Part shown: one piece after another, positions 1 to 6,475 of the stretch
Numbering within the stretch: position 1 is the first letter of the stretch
Layout: each line of letters begins with the position of its first letter
Assembly: GCA_947461435.1 (NCBI GenBank)
Contig: CANHLE010000010.1
Span: forward strand, 1-61,097
Direction of reading: 5' to 3'
DNA: 61,097 bases
Origin: Paracoccaceae bacterium
Lineage (GTDB): Bacteria; Pseudomonadota; Alphaproteobacteria; Rhodobacterales; Rhodobacteraceae
Position numbers and translations under genes: made by a program
The notes under the pieces: model-generated
The model's database searches: none
Seen by the model: only the letters and a program-made list of their open reading frames with translations
Told to the model about the DNA's origin: nothing

Positions 1-372
1 CAGTCTTTTGCCATGATCCGCGGCGGCAAGATTGCCATGGCCATTCTGGGCGCGATGGAAGTGGCCGAAAACGGCGATCTGGCGAACTGGATGATTCCGG
101 GCAAACTGGTCAAGGGCATGGGCGGCGCGATGGATCTGGTCGCCGGAGTTGGCCGCGTTGTCGTGGTGATGGATCACACCTCCAAACTCGGCGAATCCAA
201 GGTGCTGAAATCTTGCACCCTTCCCCTGACGGGCAAGGGCGTGGTCAACCGCATCATCACCAATTTGGGCGTGCTGGATGTGGTGCCTGGCGGCTTGAAA
301 ATCGTCGAATGTGCCGACGGCGTCAGCGAAGCGGAACTGCGCGCCGCGACAGAGGCGACGATCGTCGGGTAA
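1..372 (+). CDS. scoB: 3-oxoacid CoA-transferase subunit B (C-terminal part)
   Basis: The window opens inside this gene; reading from base 1 gives QSFAMIRGGK, so 123 C-terminal codons are visible. The run GGKIAMAILGAMEV, then ENGDLANWMIPGK and GMGGAMDLV, is characteristic of the beta subunit of succinyl-CoA:3-ketoacid (SCOT) or acetoacetate CoA-transferases, which move CoA between acyl chains in ketone-body and butanoate metabolism. The subunit A gene would be expected just upstream, outside the window. The exact acyl substrate (succinyl, acetyl or 3-oxoadipyl) cannot be decided from this half. It converges on the transglycosylase gene with a shared hairpin between them. Confidence 0.85.
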   Translation, partial: QSFAMIRGGKIAMAILGAMEVAENGDLANWMIPGKLVKGMGGAMDLVAGVGRVVVVMDHTSKLGESKVLKSCTLPLTGKGVVNRIITNLGVLDVVPGGLKIVECADGVSEAELRAATEATIVG

Positions 373-388
373 TCCTTGCGATAAGGCG

Positions 389-415
389 GGGGTGGCCCAA
401 GGTCACCCCTGCTTG
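389..415. terminator. Hairpin between convergent genes
   Basis: GGGGTGGCC (389-397) and GGTCACCCC (401-409) form a 9-bp stem with one G-U pair and a CAA loop, lying between two convergent stop codons. The following tract is only weakly T-rich (TGCTTGC), so termination is plausible but not certain. Confidence 0.4.
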
Positions 416-455
416 CACGAACGGCACCCTTGGGGCGCCGGGCCATCGGCAACAC

Positions 456-1313
456 CTAATTGCTTGCGGAAATCACCTTGAACACACAAGGATCGGTCAT
501 CAGTTCGGGCGGTGTTGCGCACAACCCCTGCGCCACCTGCCATGCAGCCAACACCTTGGGAACGTAGTCGCGCGTTTCGACATAGGGCGGAACGCCGCCA
601 TTGGCGGTCACCGCCCCCTCGCCGGCATTATAGGCCGCAATCACCATCAAGGGATCGCGGTCAAATTCACCCATCAGCCAATCGAGATAGGCCACACCGC
701 CCTTGATGTTCTGCGCCGGATCGCTCGCGTCACTGACCCCAAAGCGCGCGGCCGTTGCCGGGATCAACTGCATCAGGCCCTGCGCGCCCTTGGGGCTTAG
801 CGCGTCGGCTTGCCCGCCGCTTTCCGCGCTCATCACCGCCAGCACCAGCGCGGGTGACACCTGCGTGCCAATCGTGGCCTTCAAGATCTCGGTGCCATAG
901 GTATCGGCAATTTGCTGCAACGCCTGAAGGCGCGGCCCGGGAACGCTGGCCCCTTCGGGACCAAGCCCCAGACTGGCCATGGCCATCGGGAAACGCCCAT
1001 CTTTTTCGGCAATTCCGGCTGGCACCTTGTCCCAGAACCAGCCATATTTTGCGCCTTCAGGGGTGACGGGCGCAAGCGGCGCTGTGTCTTGCGGCACCGG
1101 GTCCAGACCCTCGGGGTCGACCTTTGGCAGTCCGGCCAGATAGGCCGCTTGCGCTGCCGGGTCGATCTGAACCGTGATGCGCCGTCCGGGCAAGGTTTCG
1201 GACACCTTGATGCGCTTGAACGCATGCCCACCCGCAGCCGCAGGCGTCTCCGCTTCAGCGGCAAAGGCCGCCAAAGTGAAAACGCTCACCGAAAAGAGGC
1301 GCATGAGTGTCAT
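456..1313 (-). CDS. Lytic transglycosylase, SLT domain
   Basis: This 285-residue protein has an N-terminal hydrophobic signal (about residues 4-22, ending near AEAE) and a C-terminal SLT lysozyme-like domain from about 140 to 260. The catalytic glutamate is in SAESGG (about residue 164), followed by GAQGLMQLIP, AAYNAGEGAV and TRDYVPKV, the usual family-1 transglycosylase motifs. Such enzymes cleave peptidoglycan glycan strands in the periplasm and form 1,6-anhydro ends. Residues 30-130 are low in recognisable motifs and may be a lineage-specific spacer. The gene is divergent from the Flp pilins, so it may open the wall for pilus assembly, but that link is inferred only from position. ATG at 1313 is preferred over the in-frame ATG at 1304 because a GGA lies upstream of the first. 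Confidence 0.85.
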   Translation of the reverse strand: MTLMRLFSVSVFTLAAFAAEAETPAAAGGHAFKRIKVSETLPGRRITVQIDPAAQAAYLAGLPKVDPEGLDPVPQDTAPLAPVTPEGAKYGWFWDKVPAGIAEKDGRFPMAMASLGLGPEGASVPGPRLQALQQIADTYGTEILKATIGTQVSPALVLAVMSAESGGQADALSPKGAQGLMQLIPATAARFGVSDASDPAQNIKGGVAYLDWLMGEFDRDPLMVIAAYNAGEGAVTANGGVPPYVETRDYVPKVLAAWQVAQGLCATPPELMTDPCVFKVISASN

Positions 1314-1634
1314 TGTGGGTCCGACTGCTCGACCATTCTTATTAACTACAGACTCGCAGATTCTTCGTCAGATTGCCAGAATTTCCGACATTCTCGCAAA
1401 AAGGGCAAAGAGGGATTGGCCAAAAGGCCCCAGAAACTACGCAGGAATGAAAATTTATTATTTAATATCAATACACTATAGATTTTCTTCACAAATATTA
1501 ACCGAACCCTAAAATGCCACGCCTTGTCCCAACTCTTGCCACGATCCACGGGCAAATTGATCCCATCGAAGCCGAACCGAACTATGGGGGATCGGACTTC
1601 GGCTTTACTCTCTTGCCACAGGAAAGGGCATATC
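1314..1634. promoter_or_regulatory. Divergent intergenic region, transglycosylase / flp
   Basis: No gene is seen in these 321 bases. The middle (about 1440-1515) is much more AT-rich than its surroundings, as expected for divergent promoters. TTAA-N7-CTAAA at 1498-1513 resembles a one-mismatch CtrA site (TTAA-N7-TTAA) and sits about 137 bases before the pilin start, nearly the same distance as the better site ahead of the second pilin. The segment CCACGATCCACGGGCAA (about 1541-1557) recurs in similar form ahead of the second pilin (about 1965-1981) and loosely ahead of the others. No exact transcription start can be assigned. Confidence 0.4.
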
Positions 1635-1832
1635 ATGAAACTGCTGAACATCTTCAAAGCCTTCAAAAAAGACGAATCCGGCGCCGTGACCGTGGACTGG
1701 GTCGTTCTGACCGCTGCCATCGTGGGCCTGGGCATGGTCGTCATGACCTCGGTTGGCGGATCGATCACCGGTTTGGCTGGCGAAATCGCCACCGACCTGG
1801 ACGCACGTAACGCGGGCTACGAAAACCAGTAA
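1635..1832 (+). CDS. flp: Flp-type (type IVb) pilin, copy 1
   Basis: This 65-residue major-pilin precursor has a short basic leader (MKLLNIFKAFKKDESG), a predicted prepilin-peptidase cut after Gly16, then a hydrophobic helix starting AVTVDWVVLTAAIVG. Tad pilins usually carry Glu-Tyr at mature positions 5-6; here they are Asp-Trp, in all copies. The mature chain is about 49 residues and ends in a polar tail (DLDARNAGYENQ). The protein is identical to those at 2062-2259 and 2488-2685; the DNA differs from them at 4 and 5 synonymous positions respectively. AGGAAAGGG precedes the ATG. The neighbouring tad genes supply the secretion apparatus. Confidence 0.9.
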   Translation: MKLLNIFKAFKKDESGAVTVDWVVLTAAIVGLGMVVMTSVGGSITGLAGEIATDLDARNAGYENQ

Positions 1833-1857
1833 TCGCTTTTGGTGCAAGCCAACCAGG

Positions 1858-1885
1858 GGCCGCGTCCGAAAGGAGGCGGCCTTTT
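1858..1885 (+). terminator. Hairpin-T terminator after flp copy 1
   Basis: GGCCGCGTCC (1858-1867), loop GAAA, GGAGGCGGCC (1872-1881), then TTTT. There is one G-G mismatch in the 10-bp stem. The same sequence follows copy 3. Confidence 0.75.
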
Positions 1886-1912
1886 GCTTGGCGCAGTCCG
1901 CATCGCGAGACC

Positions 1913-1928
1913 TTAAAAAACCTTTAAA
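1913..1928. promoter_or_regulatory. Candidate CtrA site upstream of flp copy 2
   Basis: TTAA-N7-TTAAA (half-sites 1913-1916 and 1924-1927) matches the CtrA consensus TTAA-N7-TTAA. It lies 149 bases before the ATG of copy 2. CtrA is known to control pilin genes in Caulobacter and flagellar or surface genes in Rhodobacterales. Chance matches are possible in an AT-rich patch, so this is a candidate only. Confidence 0.35.
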
Positions 1929-2061
1929 ATGGTCCGGAAAATTCCCCGAACATGCCCAAGTCTGGCCACGAACCACGGGCAAAGTGATCTCAACCAAAGC
2001 GAGACACCAATCCTTGCGGCGGCGAAATAGGCAACTCAACTCTCTCAAAGGACGACATATC

Positions 2062-2259
2062 ATGAAACTGCTGAACATCTTCAAAGCCTTCAAAAAAGAC
2101 GAATCCGGCGCCGTGACCGTGGACTGGGTCGTTCTGACCGCTGCCATCGTGGGCCTGGGCATGGTCGTCATGACCTCGGTTGGCGGATCGATCACCGGTC
2201 TGGCTGGCGAGATCGCCACCGACCTGGACGCACGTAACGCCGGCTACGAAAACCAATAA
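2062..2259 (+). CDS. flp: Flp-type (type IVb) pilin, copy 2
   Basis: This copy encodes the same 65-residue pilin as the first and third copies. Its DNA differs from copy 1 at four silent positions. Its leader has the AAAGGA ribosome site in CTCTCAAAGGACGACATATC, shared with copy 3 but not copy 1. It has its own terminator and a CtrA-like site upstream, so it could be expressed separately. Confidence 0.9.
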   Translation: MKLLNIFKAFKKDESGAVTVDWVVLTAAIVGLGMVVMTSVGGSITGLAGEIATDLDARNAGYENQ

Positions 2260-2286
2260 TCGCCTAAGGGTTTCGCCAATCGCAGG

Positions 2287-2314
2287 GGCCGCTTCCGCAA
2301 GGAAGCGGCCTTTT
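2287..2314 (+). terminator. Hairpin-T terminator after flp copy 2
   Basis: GGCCGCTTCC (2287-2296), loop GCAA, GGAAGCGGCC (2301-2310), TTTT. The stem is a perfect 10 bp; its arms differ from those after copies 1 and 3 while staying paired. Confidence 0.8.
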
Positions 2315-2487
2315 GCTTTGCCCGCAGCTGGGACCGCAAATCCTAAATCATTTGTACGCAAAAAACCTTGGGATTGCCCAATTCCCGCCACGGTTCAAAA
2401 GGATAGTGCAGCTACACCAAAGCGAGGCGGATACACCCTTGCAGCGGCAACCCAAGGCATCTGACCTCTCTCAAAGGACGACATATT

Positions 2488-2685
2488 ATGAAACTGCTGA
2501 ACATCTTCAAGGCTTTCAAAAAAGACGAATCCGGCGCCGTGACCGTGGACTGGGTCGTTCTGACCGCGGCCATCGTGGGCCTGGGCATGGTCGTCATGAC
2601 CTCGGTTGGCGGATCGATCACCGGTCTGGCCGGCGAAATCGCCACCGACCTGGACGCACGTAACGCGGGCTACGAAAACCAGTAA
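2488..2685 (+). CDS. flp: Flp-type (type IVb) pilin, copy 3
   Basis: Third identical 65-residue pilin; its DNA differs from copy 1 at five silent positions (Lys-Ala codons near the start, one Ala codon, and a Leu-Ala pair). The leader CTCTCTCAAAGGACGACATA matches copy 2, and the 3' flank and terminator match copy 1, making it the mosaic member of the array. AAAGGA is the ribosome site. Confidence 0.9.
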   Translation: MKLLNIFKAFKKDESGAVTVDWVVLTAAIVGLGMVVMTSVGGSITGLAGEIATDLDARNAGYENQ

Positions 2686-2710
2686 TCGCTTTTGGTGCAA
2701 GCCAACCATG

Positions 2711-2738
2711 GGCCGCGTCCGAAAGGAGGCGGCCTTTT
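2711..2738 (+). terminator. Hairpin-T terminator after flp copy 3
   Basis: GGCCGCGTCC (2711-2720), loop GAAA, GGAGGCGGCC (2725-2734), TTTT; identical to the hairpin after copy 1. Confidence 0.75.
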
Positions 2739-2863
2739 CCATTTGAACGGATTGCCAAGGGAATTCCCCGGACTGGCCATGTCTGGGCCACAATCAAGGG
2801 GCAATGATAGCGAACATGGCGACAATCAATCGTCTTCAGCGCATCACTATGGGAGTCACCTTT

Positions 2864-3067
2864 ATGCAGGGTACGACAGTCAAGGCTCGCAAGAGCTTTT
2901 GGAAAGACGAAGCCGGTGCTGTCACCGTTGACTGGGTGGTCTTGACCGCTGCAGTCGTTGGGATGGCCACCTTGGTTCTGGTCCCGGTTGCAACGGGAAC
3001 GGAATCGGTATCGGGCAAGACGGCCACCTACATCAATGATGTGCCCGTCGGGTTCATGTCTGAATAG
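2864..3067 (+). CDS. Divergent fourth Flp-type pilin
   Basis: A 67-residue pilin-like protein with the same core (DEAGAVTVDWVVLTAAVVG) but a different leader (MQGTTVKARKSFWK) and a different C-terminal half (VLVPVATGTESVSGKTATYI). The cut is expected after Gly18 by analogy. The mature part is only moderately similar to the triplicated pilin, so it could be a minor pilin or tip component, or a second major pilin. The start at 2864 is chosen because GGGAG lies 9 bases upstream; in-frame ATGs at 2804, 2816 and 2849 lack a good site. No hairpin-T terminator follows, so it may be co-transcribed with cpaB 38 bases on. Confidence 0.85.
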   Translation: MQGTTVKARKSFWKDEAGAVTVDWVVLTAAVVGMATLVLVPVATGTESVSGKTATYINDVPVGFMSE

Positions 3068-3105
3068 CGGCGAACGCGCCGCAGGAATGGGCAAGGGGTA
3101 GTGTT

Positions 3106-3945
3106 ATGAGAATGGTTTTCGCTTTGGTCTTATTGGTCGGCATCGCTTTGGCAGGTGCCGCTGTGTACATGACCCAAGGCTACATCAGCCAAACGCAGGC
3201 CGCATTGGCCAAGGAACAGGAAATCCGGAAGAAAACCGGCCCCCTGGTGGAGGCGTTCGTTGTAAACAAGGACAAGCATTATGGGGATGTCCTGACCAAA
3301 GACGACGTTCAGATCGTCTATATCCAGCAAAATGCAACACCCGAGGGCGTGTTCAGCGACATCGCCGTGTTGTTCCCCGAGGATCAGGCCGACGAAAAAC
3401 GGTTCGTGACCCGCGACATCGGAAAATTCGAACTGGTTTTGGCCAACAAGGTCACCGAGCCGGGCGAAGCCGCCGGCCTGACCGGATCGCTGGACAAGGG
3501 CATGCGGGCCTTTGCCATCAAGGTCGAAGCGGCTGACTTTCTGCAACCGGGTGACCGTGTTGATATCTACTGGACCGGCGCTACTGAAAACAACAGCGGC
3601 GAGTTGACCCGTCTGATCGGATCTGCGGTTGAGGTGGTGGCGGTGAACCGCGACGAAGACGGCGGGCTTTCAGACGGCGCGATCATGAAGCGCACCATCA
3701 CCGTGGCCGCCGACCCCCAGCAAATTGCCATTCTGGCGCAGGGCAATGCCACGGGCCGCTTGGTGATGTCCTTGGTTGGCATGGGCGACGAGACGGAAAC
3801 CGGCATGGTCGAAGTGGATGCGAACGTTCTTCTGGGCGTGACCGAAAGCGCGCCGATTGCCGCAGCGACACCCGACAAAATTTGCACCATCCGGACCCGC
3901 AAAGGGGCCGATGTTGTCGAAATTCCGATCCCCTGCACCAACTGA
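3106..3945 (+). CDS. cpaB: Flp pilus assembly protein CpaB
   Basis: This 279-residue protein has an N-terminal membrane anchor (residues about 3-22), an SAF-like domain (about 48-120, starting VEAFVVNKDK) and the RcpC/CpaB domain containing GMRAFAIKVEAADFLQPGDRVDIYW. CpaB/RcpC is a periplasmic partner of the CpaC secretin and is needed for Tad pilus export. AAGGGG eight bases before ATG supports the start. A small hairpin (GCGGCG/CGCCGC, 3067-3082) lies between the fourth pilin and this gene. A strong terminator follows, so cpaB and the fourth pilin may form one short operon. Confidence 0.9.
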   Translation: MRMVFALVLLVGIALAGAAVYMTQGYISQTQAALAKEQEIRKKTGPLVEAFVVNKDKHYGDVLTKDDVQIVYIQQNATPEGVFSDIAVLFPEDQADEKRFVTRDIGKFELVLANKVTEPGEAAGLTGSLDKGMRAFAIKVEAADFLQPGDRVDIYWTGATENNSGELTRLIGSAVEVVAVNRDEDGGLSDGAIMKRTITVAADPQQIAILAQGNATGRLVMSLVGMGDETETGMVEVDANVLLGVTESAPIAAATPDKICTIRTRKGADVVEIPIPCTN

Positions 3946-3971
3946 CCTGTTCGAAATCTTGCCGCAGACCG

Positions 3972-4014
3972 CAACGCGCCCCCCAATATCCGGTGGGCGC
4001 GTTGTTCATTTGGG
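3972..4014 (+). terminator. Terminator after cpaB
   Basis: CAACGCGCCC (3972-3981) and GGGCGCGTTG (3995-4004) form a perfect 10-bp stem, followed by TTCATTTGG. The T tract is interrupted, but the hairpin sits just past the stop codon in a 230-base gap, separating cpaB from cpaC. Confidence 0.65.
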
Positions 4015-4175
4015 GCCAGCCATAGCGGGTGTTGCAAGTTATCCACATCAGGATAGGCCACCAAGCAATTGATTCTTGCATGGAAATCGAAAAGAGGGCA
4101 TTGTTAGTCATTAGAATAGGTCATTCAAGACCCACAACACCTCTAATATGGGGCGTGATCGAAAGGGCAGGTCAC

Positions 4176-5570
4176 ATGAAAACGTCAAGCCTCATAAGGG
4201 CTGGACTGGTCGGGCTGGTGATGGCCAGTTTGCCGGTTCATACGGCTTTTGCTGAATCCTTGCAGGTCATGAAAGGGTCCGCCTCGGCGCCCTTGGCCGT
4301 TCCGATGAACCGCGCCATTGTGGTGGAAAGCGACACGCCCTTTGCAGAGCTGTCGATCGCCAACCCGGGCATTGCGGATATCTCGACCCTGTCAGACAAA
4401 TCCATTTACATCCTTGGCATCGCGCCGGGCCGTACAACCATGACGCTGCTGTCGCCCGACGGAAAGTTGATTTCGAACGTCGAAATTCACGTGACCCCCG
4501 ATATCGGTGAATTCAAGGAACGCCTGCAGCAAATCCTGCCGGGCGAGAATATCGAAGTGCGCACAGCCAATGACGGCATCGTTCTTTCGGGCACCGTGTC
4601 CTCGGCGGTCAAGCTGGACCGCGCCTTGGATCTGGCCAATCGCTATGCGCCTGACCGCGTGTCAAATCTGATGAGCGTTGGCGGAACCCAGCAGGTCATG
4701 CTGAAAGTCCGTTTTGCCGAAATGCAGCGCTCGGTGTCCAAATCGCTGTCCTCGTCTCTGGCGGTGTCGGGCGGCAACAGTGTTGGGGTGCAAGGCGAAA
4801 CCGGCACATGGCTGGACGGCGACAATGCCATTGGCAATCCCATCACCTCGCCCTCGGGCACCGAAGGGGGTTTTGCCTTGGGTTTCACCGCCGGCTCGCT
4901 TGAATTTGCGGTCTTGCTGGAGGCGTTGGAATCCAAAGGTGTCGTGCGCACATTGGCCGAACCAAACCTGACGGCCCTGTCGGGGCAAGAGGCAAAGTTT
5001 CTGGCGGGCGGGGAATACCCGATCCCTGTGTCCAATGGCGATGGCACGATTTCCGTCGAATACAAACCCTTCGGCGTCGAGTTGAACTTTACCCCCACCG
5101 TGGTGGACGGCGATCTGATTAATCTGGCGATCAACGCGGCCGTCTCGTCGATTGACAACACCACCACCTTGCAGACCGGGGGCGTCACGATCAACGCGTT
5201 CAAGCGCCGCGAAACATCGACGACCGTGGAAATGCGCGATGGCGAAAGCTTTGCGATTGCCGGGCTTCTTCAAGATGACTTCCGCGATCTGAACGGTCAG
5301 GTTCCCTGGCTGGGTGACATCCCGATCTTGGGAACCTTGTTTCGCAGCGCCGATTACCAGCGCTCGCAATCGGAACTGGTGATCATCGTGACCCCGCATC
5401 TTGTCACCCCCACCCGCGGCGAAGCATTGGCCCTGCCCACCGACCGAATTCGTATTCCGTCGGAAAAAGAGCTGTTCTTGTTCGGCCAGACCGCCGGCAA
5501 GCAAAAAGGCGGCGCGGGTGAAGTGGCGCGCCAAGACTTTTCGGGCGCTTATGGCTATGTGATGGAGTAA
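4176..5570 (+). CDS. cpaC: Tad pilus outer-membrane secretin CpaC (RcpA)
   Basis: This 464-residue protein has a signal peptide ending at AFA-ES, an N-terminal pilus-secretin domain (NRAIVVESDTPF, IYILGIAPGRTTM), a BON-like repeat (about 95-160) and a C-terminal type II/III secretin domain (about 240-410; LAEPNLTALSG, GGEYPIPV, VPWLGDIPILGTLF, ELVIIVTPHLV). It forms the outer-membrane pore through which the Flp pilus leaves. ATG at 4176 is chosen because it begins the signal peptide and has AAAGGGCAGG upstream; the open frame extends to 4029 without a signal. It is followed four bases later by the OmpA-type lipoprotein, so the two are co-transcribed. Confidence 0.93.
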   Translation: MKTSSLIRAGLVGLVMASLPVHTAFAESLQVMKGSASAPLAVPMNRAIVVESDTPFAELSIANPGIADISTLSDKSIYILGIAPGRTTMTLLSPDGKLISNVEIHVTPDIGEFKERLQQILPGENIEVRTANDGIVLSGTVSSAVKLDRALDLANRYAPDRVSNLMSVGGTQQVMLKVRFAEMQRSVSKSLSSSLAVSGGNSVGVQGETGTWLDGDNAIGNPITSPSGTEGGFALGFTAGSLEFAVLLEALESKGVVRTLAEPNLTALSGQEAKFLAGGEYPIPVSNGDGTISVEYKPFGVELNFTPTVVDGDLINLAINAAVSSIDNTTTLQTGGVTINAFKRRETSTTVEMRDGESFAIAGLLQDDFRDLNGQVPWLGDIPILGTLFRSADYQRSQSELVIIVTPHLVTPTRGEALALPTDRIRIPSEKELFLFGQTAGKQKGGAGEVARQDFSGAYGYVME

Positions 5571-5574
5571 CGGC

Positions 5575-6243
5575 ATGACCAGAAACCTCATCAGCTGCGC
5601 CGCGGTGGTCAGTCTTTTGTCCCTTGGCGCCTGCACCGACTCTTGGAACAGCTTCAACACCGAGGCGGGGGCCGAAGTTGACGAAGGTGCCTTTGGCGGG
5701 CCGACAATGAACAATTCCTTGGTGATGATGGGCGAAATTGACGCAACACAGGCCTTGGCGGGCCGTTTTGCCTCAGAAGTGCCCTCGACCATCACCTTTG
5801 CGTTCAACTCTTCGGAAATTACGCCCGAATCCGCTGCGATCCTGTCGCGGCAGGCCAACTGGATCGCGCAGTTCCCCGAAGTGCGTTTCCGCGTTTATGG
5901 CCATACCGATCTTGTCGGATCAGATGCCTATAACAAATCCTTGGGTCTGCGCCGCGCCAACGCAGTGGTGTCTTATTTCGCGTCCAAAGGCATTTCGCGT
6001 TCGCGTCTGGAAGCGGTTGCATCCTTTGGCGAAACACAGCCCGTGATCAACACCACGGGTCCCGAACAGGCGAACCGGCGCACCGTCACCGAGGTGACCG
6101 GCTTTGTCAAAGGCGCGCCCTCGCTGATCAATGGCAAATACATCGAAGTGGTCTGGCGCGAATATGTCGAAGGCGCCACCCGCATTCATCCGCAAAACAC
6201 GACCGTGAAAACCGAAGTCGACCCAGCGGGTGCTGGCGGCTGA
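5575..6243 (+). CDS. OmpA-family lipoprotein of the Tad locus
   Basis: A 222-residue protein with a lipobox (SLGAC, Cys20) and an OmpA-like peptidoglycan-binding domain at about 70-170 (TFAFNSSEITP, YGHTDLVGSDAYN, LGLRRANAVVSYF, NRRTV). It would sit in the outer membrane, hold the wall, and stabilise the secretin just encoded upstream, a role played by other accessory lipoproteins in Tad loci. The tail beyond 175 (VEVVWREYVEGATR-like) is not recognised. The pairing with cpaC (four-base gap) supports a shared function. A terminator follows. Confidence 0.85.
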   Translation: MTRNLISCAAVVSLLSLGACTDSWNSFNTEAGAEVDEGAFGGPTMNNSLVMMGEIDATQALAGRFASEVPSTITFAFNSSEITPESAAILSRQANWIAQFPEVRFRVYGHTDLVGSDAYNKSLGLRRANAVVSYFASKGISRSRLEAVASFGETQPVINTTGPEQANRRTVTEVTGFVKGAPSLINGKYIEVVWREYVEGATRIHPQNTTVKTEVDPAGAGG

Positions 6244-6268
6244 CGCCGCCCATAAAGGATTGTTCGGC

Positions 6269-6306
6269 AAACGCGGCGCCCCCCAAGGGCCCGCGTTTCC
6301 TTTTTC
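6269..6306 (+). terminator. Terminator after the OmpA-type lipoprotein
   Basis: AAACGCGG (6269-6276) pairs with CCGCGTTT (6291-6298), with extra CCC/GGG pairing inside and CCTTTTT after it. This closes the cpaC transcription unit; cpaE begins 170 bases on and should have its own promoter. Confidence 0.75.
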
Positions 6307-6475
6307 CGCCCTTCCTCACGAAAATTCCCAGATTGACGATCTTTTGGCCCCAATCTCGCCAAGTTCTGCGGGCATCTTTGCAAGAATTGGGAACAATCCT
6401 CGGATTCTCTGGATCCGGGGCAGCCTGATGTGTCGCCCATCTTGGGGGCACAAAGGCATTTTGAAGGAATGAGCG

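Larger units (their letters stand above)
1635..2738 (+). repeat. Tandem triplication of the flp pilin unit
   Basis: Three direct copies of a unit of roughly 426-427 bases (starts at 1635, 2062, 2488) each hold a 198-bp pilin gene and a following terminator hairpin. The coding parts are 97-98% identical with only silent differences. Copies 1 and 3 also share an almost identical 3' flank (taatcgcttttggtgcaagc onward), while copies 2 and 3 share the 5' leader CTCTCTCAAAGGACGACATA, a mosaic pattern suggesting stepwise duplication or gene conversion. The promoter-proximal parts of the spacers are much less conserved. Confidence 0.9.

Noticed and set aside
4029-4175. N-terminal extension of CpaC to an upstream start
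   Set aside because: It would put about 49 residues before a clear signal peptide and lacks a ribosome site.
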